DNA of 64,000 nucleotides from an uncultured Bacteroidota bacterium (GCA_903851465.1 CAINOI010000017.1:1-64000), one strand, 5' to 3'. Shown: positions 45,738 through 55,369, counted from the first letter of the stretch. The notes: generated from the sequence alone by a model not told the origin. Made by a program: numbers and translations.

Positions 45738-46181
45738 GTGAGTGCAAAAATTATTTTAAACCAAGAAGAAATCAATGAACAGGATTTTGAGGGCTCTCGA
45801 ATCTTGGGGATTACTGCGCCCATTAAAAATTATCAGTTTTGTATTTTACTTAATCAGTATATGGGTTTTGAATTTAGGTTCAATCCAAATCATGAAATTG
45901 CACTGAAGCGAAAAAATAGAACCTATTATTTTTCAATGTATGAGGGCTATGAACCCAATACCACCATTGGTCATTTTGTATACCACAATCAATTTGATGG
46001 GGAGTATTTATTGCCTGAATTAAAACACATGGATTTCATTTGGTGGATCCGTGGGGAATGGATTGAAGATGAAAAAGTAAAAGATATTTTATATACCATA
46101 AGAAATATCAAAGGGGTTCAATTGGTTGCAGAACTCACACCAGATCAAATCAAAAACAAAGGGCACTTGATTTTTGAATAA
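45738..46181 (+). CDS. IPExxxVDY family protein
   Basis: 147 residues from a GTG start (SAKIILNQEE); the ATG two bases upstream is out of frame and stops at once. The family-naming motif appears as LPELKHMDF, in the position of IPExxxVDY. A small soluble protein of unknown function found in Bacteroidota. It stands alone, convergent with selD. A possible -7 element TATATTTA (45725-45732, one mismatch to TAnnTTTG) lies just upstream. Confidence 0.8.
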   Translation: MSAKIILNQEEINEQDFEGSRILGITAPIKNYQFCILLNQYMGFEFRFNPNHEIALKRKNRTYYFSMYEGYEPNTTIGHFVYHNQFDGEYLLPELKHMDFIWWIRGEWIEDEKVKDILYTIRNIKGVQLVAELTPDQIKNKGHLIFE

Positions 46182-46191
46182 AGATTTCGAA

Positions 46192-46227
46192 TAAGTATAG
46201 GCGTATTCAATTACTTAGGTTTTTTTT
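46192..46227. terminator. Possible terminator between convergent IPExxxVDY gene and selD
   Basis: TAAGTA (46192-46197) pairs with TACTTA (46212-46217) around a 14-nt loop, followed by GG and a run of eight T. The stem is short and AT-rich, but it sits 10 nt past the stop codon with a good T tract on the plus strand. Confidence 0.4.
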
Positions 46228-46259
46228 AATACTTTTTTTACCTATTTTTCTACAAAGGA

Positions 46260-47309
46260 TTAATCGATGTAAATTCTTTTTTCTTTTGCAGCTGTACACT
46301 CCCCAATAGGATTATTGTATTCAATGCCCATTTCTCGTAAAATCGTTTGCACTTCTTTTAAAGCACTAGGTGCAACTGCAATTAACAAGCCTCCATTGGT
46401 CTGCGGATCGGGTAATAATAATTTAGCTTCTGCTTCATCTACTCCTGGTCCCAAAACCACACCAGCACTGCATGAGCTCCAATTGCGTGCAGTCGCACCT
46501 GGGATTGTTTTTTGAGCAATATAATTTCTAACAGCTGGTATAATAGGTAATTTATTATAATGAATTGCTGCTGATAAATCACTGCCCTCCATCATTTCTG
46601 TTAAATGTCCAAGTAATCCAAAGCCTGTTACATCGGTCATCGCGTGTACTTCTTTTATTTTTCCTAATGCTTCACCTGCTTTATTAATGGTGGTTAATTG
46701 CTTTACTAAAAAATTTAAATCTTCATCTGTTAACACTGCTCTTTTTTGTGCAGTGGCCATGATGCCCACCCCTAGAGGTTTTGTTAAGATCAATACATCA
46801 CCTTCCTGAGCGGTATCATTTCTTTTTAAATTTTCGATAGCAACTAATCCGTTCACGACTAATCCAAAAATTGGGTCTTGACTATCAATGCTATGTCCGC
46901 CTGCAATCACAATACCAGCATCAGAACAAGTTTTGCGCGCACCTTCCATTACCTTTGCAGCTTCACTTGCAGGAAGTGTGGCCAAAGGCCAGCCCAATAC
47001 AGCCAATGCAAAAATAGGTTTACCGCCCATGGCATAGACATCACTAATGGCATTGGCTGCGGCAATTTGTCCAAATGCAAAAGCATCATCCACGATAGGC
47101 ATAAAAAAATCGGTGGTACTAATCATCGCCGTTGTTTCATCTAATTGATACACTGCTGCATCATCTCTACTATCATTGCCTACTAATAAATTTTTGACAT
47201 TGGTTTTAGCACCCACGTTGTGTGCAGCTAATATTTCAGAAAGAATGGCTGGAGAAATTTTACAACCACATCCACCACCTTTAGAATGTTCTGTTAATTT
47301 TATATTCAT
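46260..47309 (-). CDS. selD: Selenide, water dikinase (selenophosphate synthetase)
   Basis: 349 residues from ATG at 47309 (MNIKLTEHSKGGGCGCK). Another ATG at 47330 directly abuts the birA stop and adds seven residues, so the start is not certain. It makes selenophosphate from selenide and ATP, for selenouridine in tRNA or for selenocysteine. The catalytic loop GGGCGCKISP has Cys in place of selenocysteine; the glycine-rich and GHSIDSQDPIFGLVVNG motifs of the AIRS-fold family follow. It lies directly downstream of birA. No selA, selB or selU is in the window, so the final use of selenium is unknown. Confidence 0.95.
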   Translation of the reverse strand: MNIKLTEHSKGGGCGCKISPAILSEILAAHNVGAKTNVKNLLVGNDSRDDAAVYQLDETTAMISTTDFFMPIVDDAFAFGQIAAANAISDVYAMGGKPIFALAVLGWPLATLPASEAAKVMEGARKTCSDAGIVIAGGHSIDSQDPIFGLVVNGLVAIENLKRNDTAQEGDVLILTKPLGVGIMATAQKRAVLTDEDLNFLVKQLTTINKAGEALGKIKEVHAMTDVTGFGLLGHLTEMMEGSDLSAAIHYNKLPIIPAVRNYIAQKTIPGATARNWSSCSAGVVLGPGVDEAEAKLLLPDPQTNGGLLIAVAPSALKEVQTILREMGIEYNNPIGECTAAKEKRIYID

Positions 47310-47330
47310 GTGTTCCTGTTTTATTATCAT

Positions 47331-47975
47331 TTATTTTATTTCAATACAAAAAGCATTCAATGTTTCAAGCATTTTTTCTTCGCCCTCCATCAACCAAGTT
47401 TGAATTGATGTATTAAGTGCTTTAGATAATGCTTCCTGCAAAGAAAAGATTTCCCAATCTTGCCCAGTGATTTGTTTTAAGGAAACAGGGTTGGGTGCTT
47501 CTGGCGAAAATACGGTTTGATTGATATTGATCCCTATGCCGACCACCGCCCAGGTCCATTCCTTACCCTTGAGTAGGTTTTCAATCAATATCCCTCCTGC
47601 CTTTCTGTCACGCCAATAAAGATCATTTGGTCTTTTTATTTTGGCATCTCCATTGGTATAGCTATCAAAAAAGGCACGAATCCCTAATGCAATGGCTGCC
47701 GAAAACCCAATTTGGTCCGTTGGGGCCCATTTTTTAAGTGCATCCAGCTTTTTTAACTCCAATGTATAGCTACAAATGATGTTTTGCCCCTTTGAACTCT
47801 CCCAAACCCGTCCATGTTGTCCTTTTCCATGTGTTTGAAAATTGGCACGAAAACAACTGCCAGACTTGGCCAATCCCTCCTTGACTTGGGCCATGGCATA
47901 GATATTGGTACTATCTATTGTAGACAGTTCTATAAGCGGCTCGCCTAATATGATATTTGGTGTGGCAGGTGACAA
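47331..47975 (-). CDS. birA: Biotin--[acetyl-CoA-carboxylase] ligase
   Basis: 214 residues from a TTG start (SPATPNIILGEP). Catalytic BPL/LplA fold: IDSTNIYAM, the adenylate-binding loop THGKGQHGRVWESSKGQN, KRPNDLYWRDRKAGGILIE and VGIGININ. The N-terminal DNA-binding domain of E. coli BirA is absent, so this is a ligase only. It attaches biotin to the carrier protein of acetyl-CoA carboxylase. It is divergent from rsfS across a short shared region and leads straight into selD (no gap to the upstream selD ATG). No better start than TTG is seen. Confidence 0.9.
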   Translation of the reverse strand: MSPATPNIILGEPLIELSTIDSTNIYAMAQVKEGLAKSGSCFRANFQTHGKGQHGRVWESSKGQNIICSYTLELKKLDALKKWAPTDQIGFSAAIALGIRAFFDSYTNGDAKIKRPNDLYWRDRKAGGILIENLLKGKEWTWAVVGIGININQTVFSPEAPNPVSLKQITGQDWEIFSLQEALSKALNTSIQTWLMEGEEKMLETLNAFCIEIK

Positions 47976-47983
47976 AGAATTGC

Positions 47984-47991
47984 TATTTTTG
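47984..47991 (+). promoter_or_regulatory. -7 promoter element of rsfS
   Basis: TATTTTTG fits TAnnTTTG exactly. A TTTG lies at 47956-47959, 24 nt upstream, somewhat longer than the usual spacing. Its position excludes translation starts before about 47998. Confidence 0.5.
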
Positions 47992-48037
47992 TAAAGTTAC
48001 TTTAGAATCAGGATTTAATACATTAAAAATAAGCGCA

Positions 48038-48442
48038 TTGGAACAACTCTCTTCTTTAAATGACCGTAAAAAAAGTACGGTAACTAGGCTCACTCGTAGC
48101 TCTAAAATCTTCAAAACCATTATACAGGCTATCTTGGATAAAAAAGGTGAAAATGTAATTAGCCTTGACCTTAAAAAAGTACATGAGGCAGCAGCAGATT
48201 TTTTCATTATTTGTGAAGCAAATAACACCACACAGTTAAAAGCCATTGCCGATTATATCGACTATGAGGTAAAGCACAAGTGTGACGATCTTCCATATAA
48301 AACAGAGGGTAAGCAAGGCGGACAGTGGTTGCTCATTGACTACATCAATGTAGTGGTGCATGTGATGCACCCAGAGGCCCGTGGTTTTTATAAATTGGAA
48401 GAGTTATGGAGTGATGCAGATATGAAAACACATGAAGATTAA
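48038..48442 (+). CDS. rsfS: Ribosome silencing factor (Iojap/RsfS family)
   Basis: 134 residues from a TTG at 48038 (then EQLSSLNDRKKS). Longer in-frame starts reach back to 47957 but would overlap birA and run through the promoter element, so I reject them. Core family pattern: SSKIFKTIIQAILDKKGEN in part, VHEAAADFFIICEANNTTQ, GQWLLIDYINVVVHVMHPEARGFY in part, and the closing LEELWSDA. RsfS binds ribosomal protein L14 and stops subunit joining in starvation. It lies 67 nt before ftsH, an order common in Bacteroidota. Confidence 0.9.
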   Translation: MEQLSSLNDRKKSTVTRLTRSSKIFKTIIQAILDKKGENVISLDLKKVHEAAADFFIICEANNTTQLKAIADYIDYEVKHKCDDLPYKTEGKQGGQWLLIDYINVVVHVMHPEARGFYKLEELWSDADMKTHED

Positions 48443-48509
48443 TTGAACCTAGGTCAACAAAAATCATTTCTACTTGTTTATATAAAAAAGCAGTAATAGC
48501 AATCATACT

Positions 48510-50612
48510 ATGTCAGAGTCAAAAAATAATAAAAAGAAAAATTCGCCTTTAGGAGATGGACCAAAAATGCCCAAGTTCAATATCTATTGGATATATGGAC
48601 TAATTGCATTGTCCCTTTTCTCGGCTAGATTTTTTCAAATGACACCCGAATTAACCACAACGACTGAACAAGAGTTCAAGCAAGTGATGTTGATGCGTGG
48701 TGATGTGGAGCGAATTGACCTTGTTCAAAACAAAGAAATCGTTCGTGTATACATTAAAGCGGATAGTGTTCAAAAGGATTACTATGTTCAAAAGTTTAAG
48801 AAGAAATTAGAGAAGGCAAAAGTAAAAGGCGTGCCTTTATTTGAGTTTAGTGTAACGGATTGGAATAGTTTCAACGAGCGTTTACAAAAGTTCTATGAGC
48901 AAAAAGGCATTCAGGAAGTACCACAAAATACAATTAAAGAAGGAGAGTGGTTTGGTCCAATTGCCAATACGATATTCACCATGTTAATCATTGTGGTGAT
49001 TTGGATGGTGATGATGCGTAAGATGGGCGGAGGTGGAGGCGGAAGCGGCGGCCCAGGTGGTATCTTTAACGTGGGTAAATCAAAAGCAACCTTATTTGAA
49101 AAAGGCGGCACAAAAGTGAATATTACTTTTGCAGATGTGGCTGGATTAGAAGAAGCAAAAGAAGAAGTGATGGAGATTGTGGACTTCTTAAAGCAACCAA
49201 AAAAATACACAGCCCTTGAAGGTAAAATTCCAAAAGGTGCATTGTTAATAGGCCCTCCAGGTACAGGTAAAACTTTATTAGCGAAAGCCATGGCTGGAGA
49301 AGCACAAGTGCCATTCTTTAGCTTAAGTGGTTCCGACTTTGTGGAGATGTTTGTAGGTGTGGGTGCAAGTAGAGTACGTGATTTATTCAAACAAGCAAGA
49401 GAGAAAGCACCTTGTATTATTTTCATTGATGAGATTGATGCGATAGGTCGTGCACGTGGTAAGAATGCCATGATGAGCAATGACGAACGCGAAAACACCT
49501 TGAACCAATTGTTAGTAGAGATGGATGGTTTTGGTGGAGACACTGGTATCATTATCCTAGCTGCTACAAATCGCCCAGATGTATTAGACTCGGCCTTATT
49601 AAGACCAGGTCGTTTTGATCGTCAAATTTCCATTGATCGTCCGGACGTAAAAGGTCGTGAAGAAATATTCAAAGTACACTTAGGTCCCATCAAAGTTTCT
49701 GAAAGTTTAGACGTTCATAAATTAGCAGAACAAACGCCAGGATTTGCTGGCGCAGATATTGCGAATGTGTGTAACGAAGCTGCATTAATTGCTGCACGTA
49801 AAGGAAAGACAGGTGTAGAGATGAAAGATTTTCAAGACGCTATTGATAGAGTCATTGGTGGATTAGAGAAAAAGAATAAAATTATATCTAAGGAAGAAAA
49901 AGAAGTGATTGCCTACCACGAAGCAGGTCATGCAATTTGTGGTTGGTTCTTAGAACACGCTTATCCTTTATTAAAAGTGACGATTGTGCCAAGAGGTACT
50001 GCCGCATTGGGATATGCGCAATACACGCCTAAGGAGCAATACTTATATACGATTGAGCAATTGACCGATCAAATGTGTATGACATTAGGTGGACGTGCTG
50101 CAGAACAAATTTTCTTTGGTCGTATTTCAACAGGCGCTTCTAATGATTTACAACAGATTACTAAGATGGCATACTCGATGGTCACGACTTATGGTATGAA
50201 CGATAAAATTGGGAATGTAAGTTTTTATGATCCTTCACAAGAAAACACTTTCCAAAAACCATTTAGCGAAGAGACTGGAAAAATTATAGACGAAGAAGTG
50301 CGCAAGATGATTGATGCCGCTTACCATAGAACTTTAGATTTATTACAATCTAAAAAAGAAGAAGTAGAGAAAGTGGCTCAAGCATTATTAACAAGAGAAG
50401 TCTTGCATAAGTCTGATGTAGAGGAATTGATTGGAGATCGTCCATTTGAGGAAAAGAAAATACTTGAGGAAACAACTGCTACTGCAGACGCTGATAATCA
50501 ATTTGCACCAACTGAAACAACTGTTGTAACACCTGCGGATCAATCTGATGATGCGATTGAAAATGCAAATGCAACCATTCAAGCTGCAGACGCAACTGAT
50601 AATAACGAATAA
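48510..50612 (+). CDS. ftsH: ATP-dependent zinc metalloprotease FtsH
   Basis: 700 residues. Membrane segments at about 25-43 and 150-172 flank a periplasmic FtsH_ext domain, followed by a glycine-rich linker. AAA+ module: Walker A GPPGTGKT at about 248, Walker B IIFIDEID at about 304, second region of homology [20 protein letters not shown]. Peptidase module: zinc site HEAGH at about 470 with the later Asp in [12 protein letters not shown]. The C-terminus is an acidic, Asn/Ala-rich tail. It degrades misfolded membrane proteins and short-lived regulators at the inner membrane. The LUD gene starts 7 nt downstream. Confidence 0.97.
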   Translation: MSESKNNKKKNSPLGDGPKMPKFNIYWIYGLIALSLFSARFFQMTPELTTTTEQEFKQVMLMRGDVERIDLVQNKEIVRVYIKADSVQKDYYVQKFKKKLEKAKVKGVPLFEFSVTDWNSFNERLQKFYEQKGIQEVPQNTIKEGEWFGPIANTIFTMLIIVVIWMVMMRKMGGGGGGSGGPGGIFNVGKSKATLFEKGGTKVNITFADVAGLEEAKEEVMEIVDFLKQPKKYTALEGKIPKGALLIGPPGTGKTLLAKAMAGEAQVPFFSLSGSDFVEMFVGVGASRVRDLFKQAREKAPCIIFIDEIDAIGRARGKNAMMSNDERENTLNQLLVEMDGFGGDTGIIILAATNRPDVLDSALLRPGRFDRQISIDRPDVKGREEIFKVHLGPIKVSESLDVHKLAEQTPGFAGADIANVCNEAALIAARKGKTGVEMKDFQDAIDRVIGGLEKKNKIISKEEKEVIAYHEAGHAICGWFLEHAYPLLKVTIVPRGTAALGYAQYTPKEQYLYTIEQLTDQMCMTLGGRAAEQIFFGRISTGASNDLQQITKMAYSMVTTYGMNDKIGNVSFYDPSQENTFQKPFSEETGKIIDEEVRKMIDAAYHRTLDLLQSKKEEVEKVAQALLTREVLHKSDVEELIGDRPFEEKKILEETTATADADNQFAPTETTVVTPADQSDDAIENANATIQAADATDNNE

Positions 50613-50619
50613 GTCTTAA

Positions 50620-51264
50620 ATGGAATCGCAAGGCGCAAGACAAAAAATATTACAAAAGATAAAACAGGCATTGAAAGATCCAGTGCCTGTTCCTTTTCCA
50701 GATCAAGTAGCTGATACGCCCTTTTTTATCCCAACAGAAAAAGAAATGGCCATTGAATTTGCTCAAAAGTTCACCGAACTCTTGGGCAAATTTGTGTATT
50801 GTGCAGATGAGCAAGAATTAATCAAACAATTGAATGCTTTAATTATCACCAAGGGTTGGAATAAAATATATTCAAAAGAAACAACTTGGTTGTCTACATT
50901 ACATGCTCTTCAATTTGATCCAGTGACTACAAATGATTTAGCTGATTGCGATGCAGCGATTACGCTGTGTTCACATTTAGTGGCTCGAACTGGCACCATT
51001 GTATTAAGTAGTAAAGATTTAAGTGGAAGAACTGCTAGTGTGTATGCGCCAATACATATTTGCATTGCCTATGCCGACCAATTGGTGTATGACATTGCAG
51101 ATAGCTTGGTTAAATTTAAAGATAATCTAGATGGGTTCCCATCCATGATTAGTTATGCAACTGGTCCAAGTCGTACTGCTGATATCGAGAAGACACTAGT
51201 GGTTGGAGTGCATGGACCTAAGGAAGTATATTGTTTTCTAATTGATAACCCATTAGAGTTGTAA
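50620..51264 (+). CDS. LUD domain protein (LutC/YkgG-like)
   Basis: 214 residues, soluble. The C-terminal half shows the LUD pattern: LADCDAAITLCSHLVARTGTIVL in part, then ISYATGPSRTADIEKTLVVGVHGPKE in part, as in LutC-type proteins. LutC works with LutA and LutB in lactate oxidation, but neither is in this window, so a lactate role is not supported by context. It follows ftsH by 7 nt, which suggests co-transcription. Confidence 0.85.
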   Translation: MESQGARQKILQKIKQALKDPVPVPFPDQVADTPFFIPTEKEMAIEFAQKFTELLGKFVYCADEQELIKQLNALIITKGWNKIYSKETTWLSTLHALQFDPVTTNDLADCDAAITLCSHLVARTGTIVLSSKDLSGRTASVYAPIHICIAYADQLVYDIADSLVKFKDNLDGFPSMISYATGPSRTADIEKTLVVGVHGPKEVYCFLIDNPLEL

Positions 51265-51284
51265 TTTTAATTTAAACAACCTCC

Positions 51285-52049
51285 ATGGAAATAGTAACGG
51301 ATAAAAAAATTTATTTTCTTTCTGACTTTCATCTAGGCGCACCTAATGCCGTAGAAAGTAGAAAAAGAGAGGATCGTTTAGTTCGCTTTTTACAACAGGC
51401 TCGTAAGGATGCAGGCGTTATTTTTATTGTAGGGGATATATTTGATTTTTGGTTCGAATACAAAACAGTGGTGCCAAAAGGATTTGTTAGAATTTTAGGA
51501 ACCCTTGCACAAATGGCTGATGAGGGTATTGAGTTGCACATTTTTACTGGGAACCATGATTTATGGATGCATGATTATTTGTCAAAAGAATTGAATGCAA
51601 AACTATATTTTGAGCCACATGAATTTACCATACAAAATAAACAATTTTTGATTGGTCACGGGGACGGATTAGGTCCTGGAGATAAAGGATATAAGCGTTT
51701 AAAAAAAGTATTTACCAATCCAATTTGTCAATGGCTTTTTAGGTGGCTACATCCAGATGCAGGTATACAATTAGCCAATTATTTTAGTAGAAAGAGCCGC
51801 GCAAAAACGGGTAATGCAGACGAATTGTTTTTAGGAGAAGATAAAGAATGGCTTATTCTATATACAAAAGAGAAAGCAAAAACGATGCCAGTCGATTTTT
51901 TCATTTTCGGTCATCGTCACTTTGCAATTGATTTTAAAATCAATGATAAAAGCCGCTATATTAATTTAGGCGATTGGATTCGCTTGAATACCTATGCTGT
52001 TTTTGACGGTAAGGAATTACAATTGTTAACCTGGGAAGCAACAACATAA
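51285..52049 (+). CDS. LpxH-like UDP-2,3-diacylglucosamine diphosphatase
   Basis: 254 residues. Calcineurin-like metallophosphoesterase with the motifs in order: SDFHLGAP (D-x-H), GDIFDFWFE, GNHDLW, a GHGDGLGPGD segment, and FGHRH near 212-216. This order and the length match LpxH, which removes UMP from UDP-2,3-diacylglucosamine in lipid A synthesis at the membrane surface. A different phosphoesterase of the same fold cannot be excluded. A one-mismatch -7 element TAATTTTA lies at 51262-51269. Confidence 0.85.
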   Translation: MEIVTDKKIYFLSDFHLGAPNAVESRKREDRLVRFLQQARKDAGVIFIVGDIFDFWFEYKTVVPKGFVRILGTLAQMADEGIELHIFTGNHDLWMHDYLSKELNAKLYFEPHEFTIQNKQFLIGHGDGLGPGDKGYKRLKKVFTNPICQWLFRWLHPDAGIQLANYFSRKSRAKTGNADELFLGEDKEWLILYTKEKAKTMPVDFFIFGHRHFAIDFKINDKSRYINLGDWIRLNTYAVFDGKELQLLTWEATT

Positions 52050-52053
52050 ACTG

Positions 52054-53115
52054 ATGAATATAGATCAAACCATCTTGAGCAATTCTATTAGAAGCTATTT
52101 GTTTGTAGCTGCCATCTTATTAGGGACACTACTTATAAAGCGGTTGATTTCACGTTTTTTCGCAAGTTTGATATACACTTGGGTCGACAAGAAGAACCAT
52201 TCAGATTTAAGAAAAAATCACGTACACCGTTTACTCATTCCTATCGAACAATTCTTATTGTTTCTGGTGGCAATCATTGCTTTGTATGAATTAAAGTTCC
52301 CAGCAGTATGGGATATCAAATTATTCAAGTTGAGTTTGCAGCAGTTTTTAGATTCAGGGGTTAAATTCATGTTTATCATTCTTATGATTAGGGTGAGCCT
52401 AAGAACGCTAGAATTTATCTCTATTATTTTAGAGAACAAGGCAAGGTTAACTAAAGATTTATCCGACGACCAACTCGTTTTATTTTTCAGGGACTTCTTT
52501 AAAGTGATTATCTATATCATTGGTATTTTATTGGTCTTGAGATATGTATTTAACGAAAGCATTGGTAATCTAGTTACAAGCTTAAGTATTGTGGGTGCGG
52601 CAATTGCTTTATCTACCAGAGAAAGTTTAGAAAATATCATTGCCTCATTTATTATCTTTTTTGATAAACCCTTTAGCATTGGGGATTTAGTTAAAGTGAG
52701 TGGATTCACTGGCACGATCGAAAAGATAGGATTGAGAAGTACGCGTATTCGTACTCAAGATAAAACCTACATTTCTGTTCCTAATAAGCAAATGGTTGAT
52801 TCTATTGTAGACAATATTTCGTTAAGGTCTGAACGTAAAATTGAAATGGATTTGCAGTTAAGTGTTACCACTTCTGCGCAAGCATTGGCTAATTTTGCTA
52901 ACCATCTGCGTGCCATTTTAAAGTCTGAAAATGACCTGAACAGTTTTCAAGTTTTCCTAGCTGAATCCGGTAAACAACACCATGCTTTGCATATAGAATG
53001 CCTTGTAAACATGGAGATGGACATCGATGCATTTCAAATGTTGAGAGAGCGCTTAAACCTAGCTGCCATTGAGTATGCGAATGCGAATCAGATTCAATTT
53101 TCGGAAAAAGGCTAA
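52054..53115 (+). CDS. MscS-family mechanosensitive ion channel
   Basis: 353 residues. Membrane segments at about 12-30, 70-88, 103-122 and 145-165, followed by the pore-lining helix region (VTSLSIVGAAIALSTRESLENIIAS in part) and the MscS beta domain (FSIGDLVKVSGFTGTIEKIGLRSTRIRT in part, VPNKQMVDSIVDN). It opens under membrane tension to release solutes. It begins 4 nt after the LpxH-like gene stop and is likely in the same transcript. Confidence 0.9.
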   Translation: MNIDQTILSNSIRSYLFVAAILLGTLLIKRLISRFFASLIYTWVDKKNHSDLRKNHVHRLLIPIEQFLLFLVAIIALYELKFPAVWDIKLFKLSLQQFLDSGVKFMFIILMIRVSLRTLEFISIILENKARLTKDLSDDQLVLFFRDFFKVIIYIIGILLVLRYVFNESIGNLVTSLSIVGAAIALSTRESLENIIASFIIFFDKPFSIGDLVKVSGFTGTIEKIGLRSTRIRTQDKTYISVPNKQMVDSIVDNISLRSERKIEMDLQLSVTTSAQALANFANHLRAILKSENDLNSFQVFLAESGKQHHALHIECLVNMEMDIDAFQMLRERLNLAAIEYANANQIQFSEKG

Positions 53116-53120
53116 GGTAA

Positions 53121-53155
53121 AAAATTTAGTTTGTAGTGTCTTATGCTTATAAACT
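53121..53155 (-). terminator. Probable terminator of the merR-type gene
   Basis: Read on the minus strand: AGTTTATA, a 12-nt loop, TACAAACT, then AAATTTTTT. The 8-bp stem (one G-U pair) starts at the merR stop codon and is followed by a T run, as expected for an intrinsic terminator. Confidence 0.45.
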
Positions 53156-53809
53156 CGCCTTCAAAGACAACAAGAAATTTTTAATTTCTTTTAGATTGTT
53201 TAATAAAGAAAGGTCTTTGTTGGCTTTTTCTTTATTGTTTTTCAAATAAGTTTTCGCTCCGTCAATAGAATACTTTTTCTCTCTAAGTAAATAATAGATC
53301 TGCTTAAGAAATTCGATATCCTGCGCACGAAACAAACGATCCCCTTTTCTTGTTTTTCGTGGTTGTAGTTGTTTGAATTCTTTTTCCCAATAACGAATTA
53401 AGGAAGTATTTACATTAAACCAACCTGCTACTTCTCCAATTGGGTAATATAATTTTTTAGCTAATGTAGTTGCATCTGGCACATTGATTTTATCAATTGC
53501 TTGATCCATATCTGCAAATGCCATTCTGCCTCTTTTGTGTAATACATTTCTGTTAACATAAGTCATTGGTGTTCTTGAAACAGAAGGTAAATCTGCATCT
53601 TCTGGCTCAACAATATGATTTGTTTCAGGCGCATTCAAATCAGAAATGGTTGCATCTAAAGCAACCGATTCCGTTTGGTAAACAGGCTTACGGTATTGAG
53701 GTAATGATTTTTTTTGCTTGGTGCTTTTGGCTTGTTTCGGCGCAGCAATATGCACTGGAGCGGATGCCTCCATGCCGAATAGATCCAATTGCTTAAGCGG
53801 TTCTGCCAT
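53147..53809 (-). CDS. MerR-family transcriptional regulator
   Basis: 220 residues from ATG at 53809 (MAEPLKQLDLFGME). A TTG start 30 nt upstream lies beyond the promoter element and is rejected. Residues about 1-115 are a low-complexity, Lys/Ala/Pro-rich N-terminal arm. The winged helix-turn-helix is at about 125-200: YYPIGEVAGWFNVNTSLIRY, then WEKEFKQLQPRKTRKGDRLF, then DIEFLKQIYYLLREKKYSID. There is no effector domain or Cys cluster. This short-wing type with an N-terminal extension is frequent in Bacteroidota. Convergent with mscS and divergent from the next gene. Confidence 0.85.
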   Translation of the reverse strand: MAEPLKQLDLFGMEASAPVHIAAPKQAKSTKQKKSLPQYRKPVYQTESVALDATISDLNAPETNHIVEPEDADLPSVSRTPMTYVNRNVLHKRGRMAFADMDQAIDKINVPDATTLAKKLYYPIGEVAGWFNVNTSLIRYWEKEFKQLQPRKTRKGDRLFRAQDIEFLKQIYYLLREKKYSIDGAKTYLKNNKEKANKDLSLLNNLKEIKNFLLSLKASL

Positions 53810-53813
53810 AGAC

Positions 53814-53821
53814 CAAAGGTA
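53814..53821 (-). promoter_or_regulatory. -7 promoter element of the merR-type gene
   Basis: TACCTTTG on the minus strand fits TAnnTTTG and ends 4 nt before the ATG at 53809, implying a leaderless or nearly leaderless mRNA. Confidence 0.5.
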
Positions 53822-53883
53822 GGGTACTATTAAGCTCAACTAACCACTGCAAATGATTGGTGGATAAATTGTTAAGTATGCAT

Positions 53884-53891
53884 TAATTTTG
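53884..53891 (+). promoter_or_regulatory. -7 promoter element of the gene at 53895
   Basis: TAATTTTG fits TAnnTTTG and ends 3 nt before the ATG at 53895. TTG at 53857-53859 could be the -33 element (24-nt gap). It implies a leaderless or nearly leaderless transcript. Confidence 0.45.
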
Positions 53892-53894
53892 CCT

Positions 53895-54941
53895 ATGCGC
53901 ATTTTTATACAGCTCGATGCTATTCATGTCCCCAATCTTACAATTTTGGAGCCTTTATTACTGGATCTAATTGGACTGTTTCACAATGAACCAGCCCATA
54001 CCATCGACAACCAGCATACTATTTATCTAGTTTCTGATTTACCAAAACCAACTCAAGATTTAGCTGTTGAATGGGTGCATCCTAAGGCTGTAGCTGCATT
54101 CATAACTGATAGTAGCGAAAATGTGTTGATTCATTTTGGCCCAGTTGCTTTATGGGCAAAACAACTTCCTTCCTATTTTATTCCATTGTCTTTACCACAC
54201 CTTAATGGGCAATTAAGTTGGATGAAGTCCTGGCTTGAAAAAAAACGATTTAATACAACTATGCAAGGGGCAAAAAAAGTATTGGCATTGGACGAATGGC
54301 ATGCACAAAATAGACCCGGAGTAGAAAGACTGCACCTAGAAAAAGCACCCTTGCCTAGTTTTGAATGGTCCCAATTGGCTCCTGTAAGAAGTTCGTTGAC
54401 GGACGGAAATCAATACCTGCTTGCATTTGTAGATGCTCAAGATATACGACCTATCGCGAAAGCATTTTCTGTATTTAAAAAATGGCAACTCAGCACCATG
54501 TCACTGGTTTTTGTAATGGATTCCGAATTGGAGAAAGACAAAGCGGCCAATATATTGTTGGGGTATAAATATAGAGATGCTGTGGAATTGGTCAATTTAT
54601 CCAATTTTAAATTAGAATGGATTGCCGCAGCTTACCTCACTATTTTTAGTGCAATGAATAGCCATCGCTTTCAATTTTTGACTTATACTATGCGGTATCA
54701 GATTCCATTTTTAATGCATCAAGATGTTACAGATAAAAATGTTGCGATCACAGCAATGGCGGAGGCTGGGGACTATTTTGACTTTACACAACCTGATGTT
54801 TTAGCGAATCATTTTAAATTGTATTACAAGGACGAAATGTATCGTGCAGCGAAGGGTATCGAAATTCAAAAGGCCATTCAAACGGAAATAAGCCGATTTC
54901 AACAAAAAGCAACCATAGTGTGGCCAAGGGACTTGGTCTAG
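53895..54941 (+). CDS. Protein of unknown function, possibly glycosyltransferase-like
   Basis: 348 residues from ATG at 53895 (MRIFIQLDAIHVPNL). A TTG at 53889 sits inside the promoter element. Soluble, no signal peptide or membrane segment. The layout (N-terminal Rossmann-like half with SSENVLIHFGPVALWAKQ, a linker with KKVLALDEWHAQN, then a second half with LLAFVDAQDIRPIAKAFSVF and AAAYLTIFSAMNSHRF) loosely recalls a GT-B glycosyltransferase of the GT4 type, but the nucleotide-sugar motif E-x7-E is not evident. I cannot assign a function. It lies 51 nt before gldC, which has its own promoter. Confidence 0.75.
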   Translation: MRIFIQLDAIHVPNLTILEPLLLDLIGLFHNEPAHTIDNQHTIYLVSDLPKPTQDLAVEWVHPKAVAAFITDSSENVLIHFGPVALWAKQLPSYFIPLSLPHLNGQLSWMKSWLEKKRFNTTMQGAKKVLALDEWHAQNRPGVERLHLEKAPLPSFEWSQLAPVRSSLTDGNQYLLAFVDAQDIRPIAKAFSVFKKWQLSTMSLVFVMDSELEKDKAANILLGYKYRDAVELVNLSNFKLEWIAAAYLTIFSAMNSHRFQFLTYTMRYQIPFLMHQDVTDKNVAITAMAEAGDYFDFTQPDVLANHFKLYYKDEMYRAAKGIEIQKAIQTEISRFQQKATIVWPRDLV

Positions 54942-54967
54942 GCTGGTCTTATTCGCCAATATTATTG

Positions 54968-54975
54968 TATTTTTG
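54968..54975 (+). promoter_or_regulatory. -7 promoter element of gldC
   Basis: TATTTTTG fits TAnnTTTG and ends 17 nt before the gldC ATG. No clear -33 element. Confidence 0.45.
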
Positions 54976-54992
54976 TGGCATAATTTTAAGCT

Positions 54993-55340
54993 ATGCACGA
55001 ATCATCCATTCAGGTAAAAATTCAATTAGACGAACAAAAAATACCCCAATCCATAGACTGGTCTGCTACCGATAGTACTGCTCAAGAAGCGCAGGCCGCA
55101 AGGGCAATGATGTTGACTTTCTGGGATCCAACCGATAAAACAGCATTGCGTATTGATTTATGGACAAAGGATATGATGGTGGATGAGATGGCAGACTTCT
55201 TTTACCAAAATTTAATGGGGATGGGCGATACCTTTCTAAGAGCTACCCAAGACAAGGAACTTGCAGCATCTTTCAAAACTTTTGCACAAACATTTTATAA
55301 TCAATTTAGAGCAAGTCAAATAGAACAAGGTGCAAAATAA
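54993..55340 (+). CDS. gldC: Gliding motility protein GldC
   Basis: 115 residues, soluble. The whole length fits the GldC family: IQVKIQLDEQKIPQSIDWSA start, ARAMMLTFWDPTDKTALRID core, and LWTKDMMVDEMADFFYQNL. In gliding Bacteroidota, GldC supports the lipoprotein GldB in gliding and type IX secretion, though it is not essential. No gldB, gldA or gldF lies beside it here. Many non-gliding members also keep gldC, so motility is not proven by this gene. Confidence 0.88.
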   Translation: MHESSIQVKIQLDEQKIPQSIDWSATDSTAQEAQAARAMMLTFWDPTDKTALRIDLWTKDMMVDEMADFFYQNLMGMGDTFLRATQDKELAASFKTFAQTFYNQFRASQIEQGAK

Positions 55341-55369
55341 TTTTGCACCAAAACATAAATATTAATCTT

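Noticed and set aside
47957-48037. N-terminal extension of RsfS from the TTG at 47957
   Set aside because: It would overlap birA, cross an exact promoter element and add 27 residues without family similarity.
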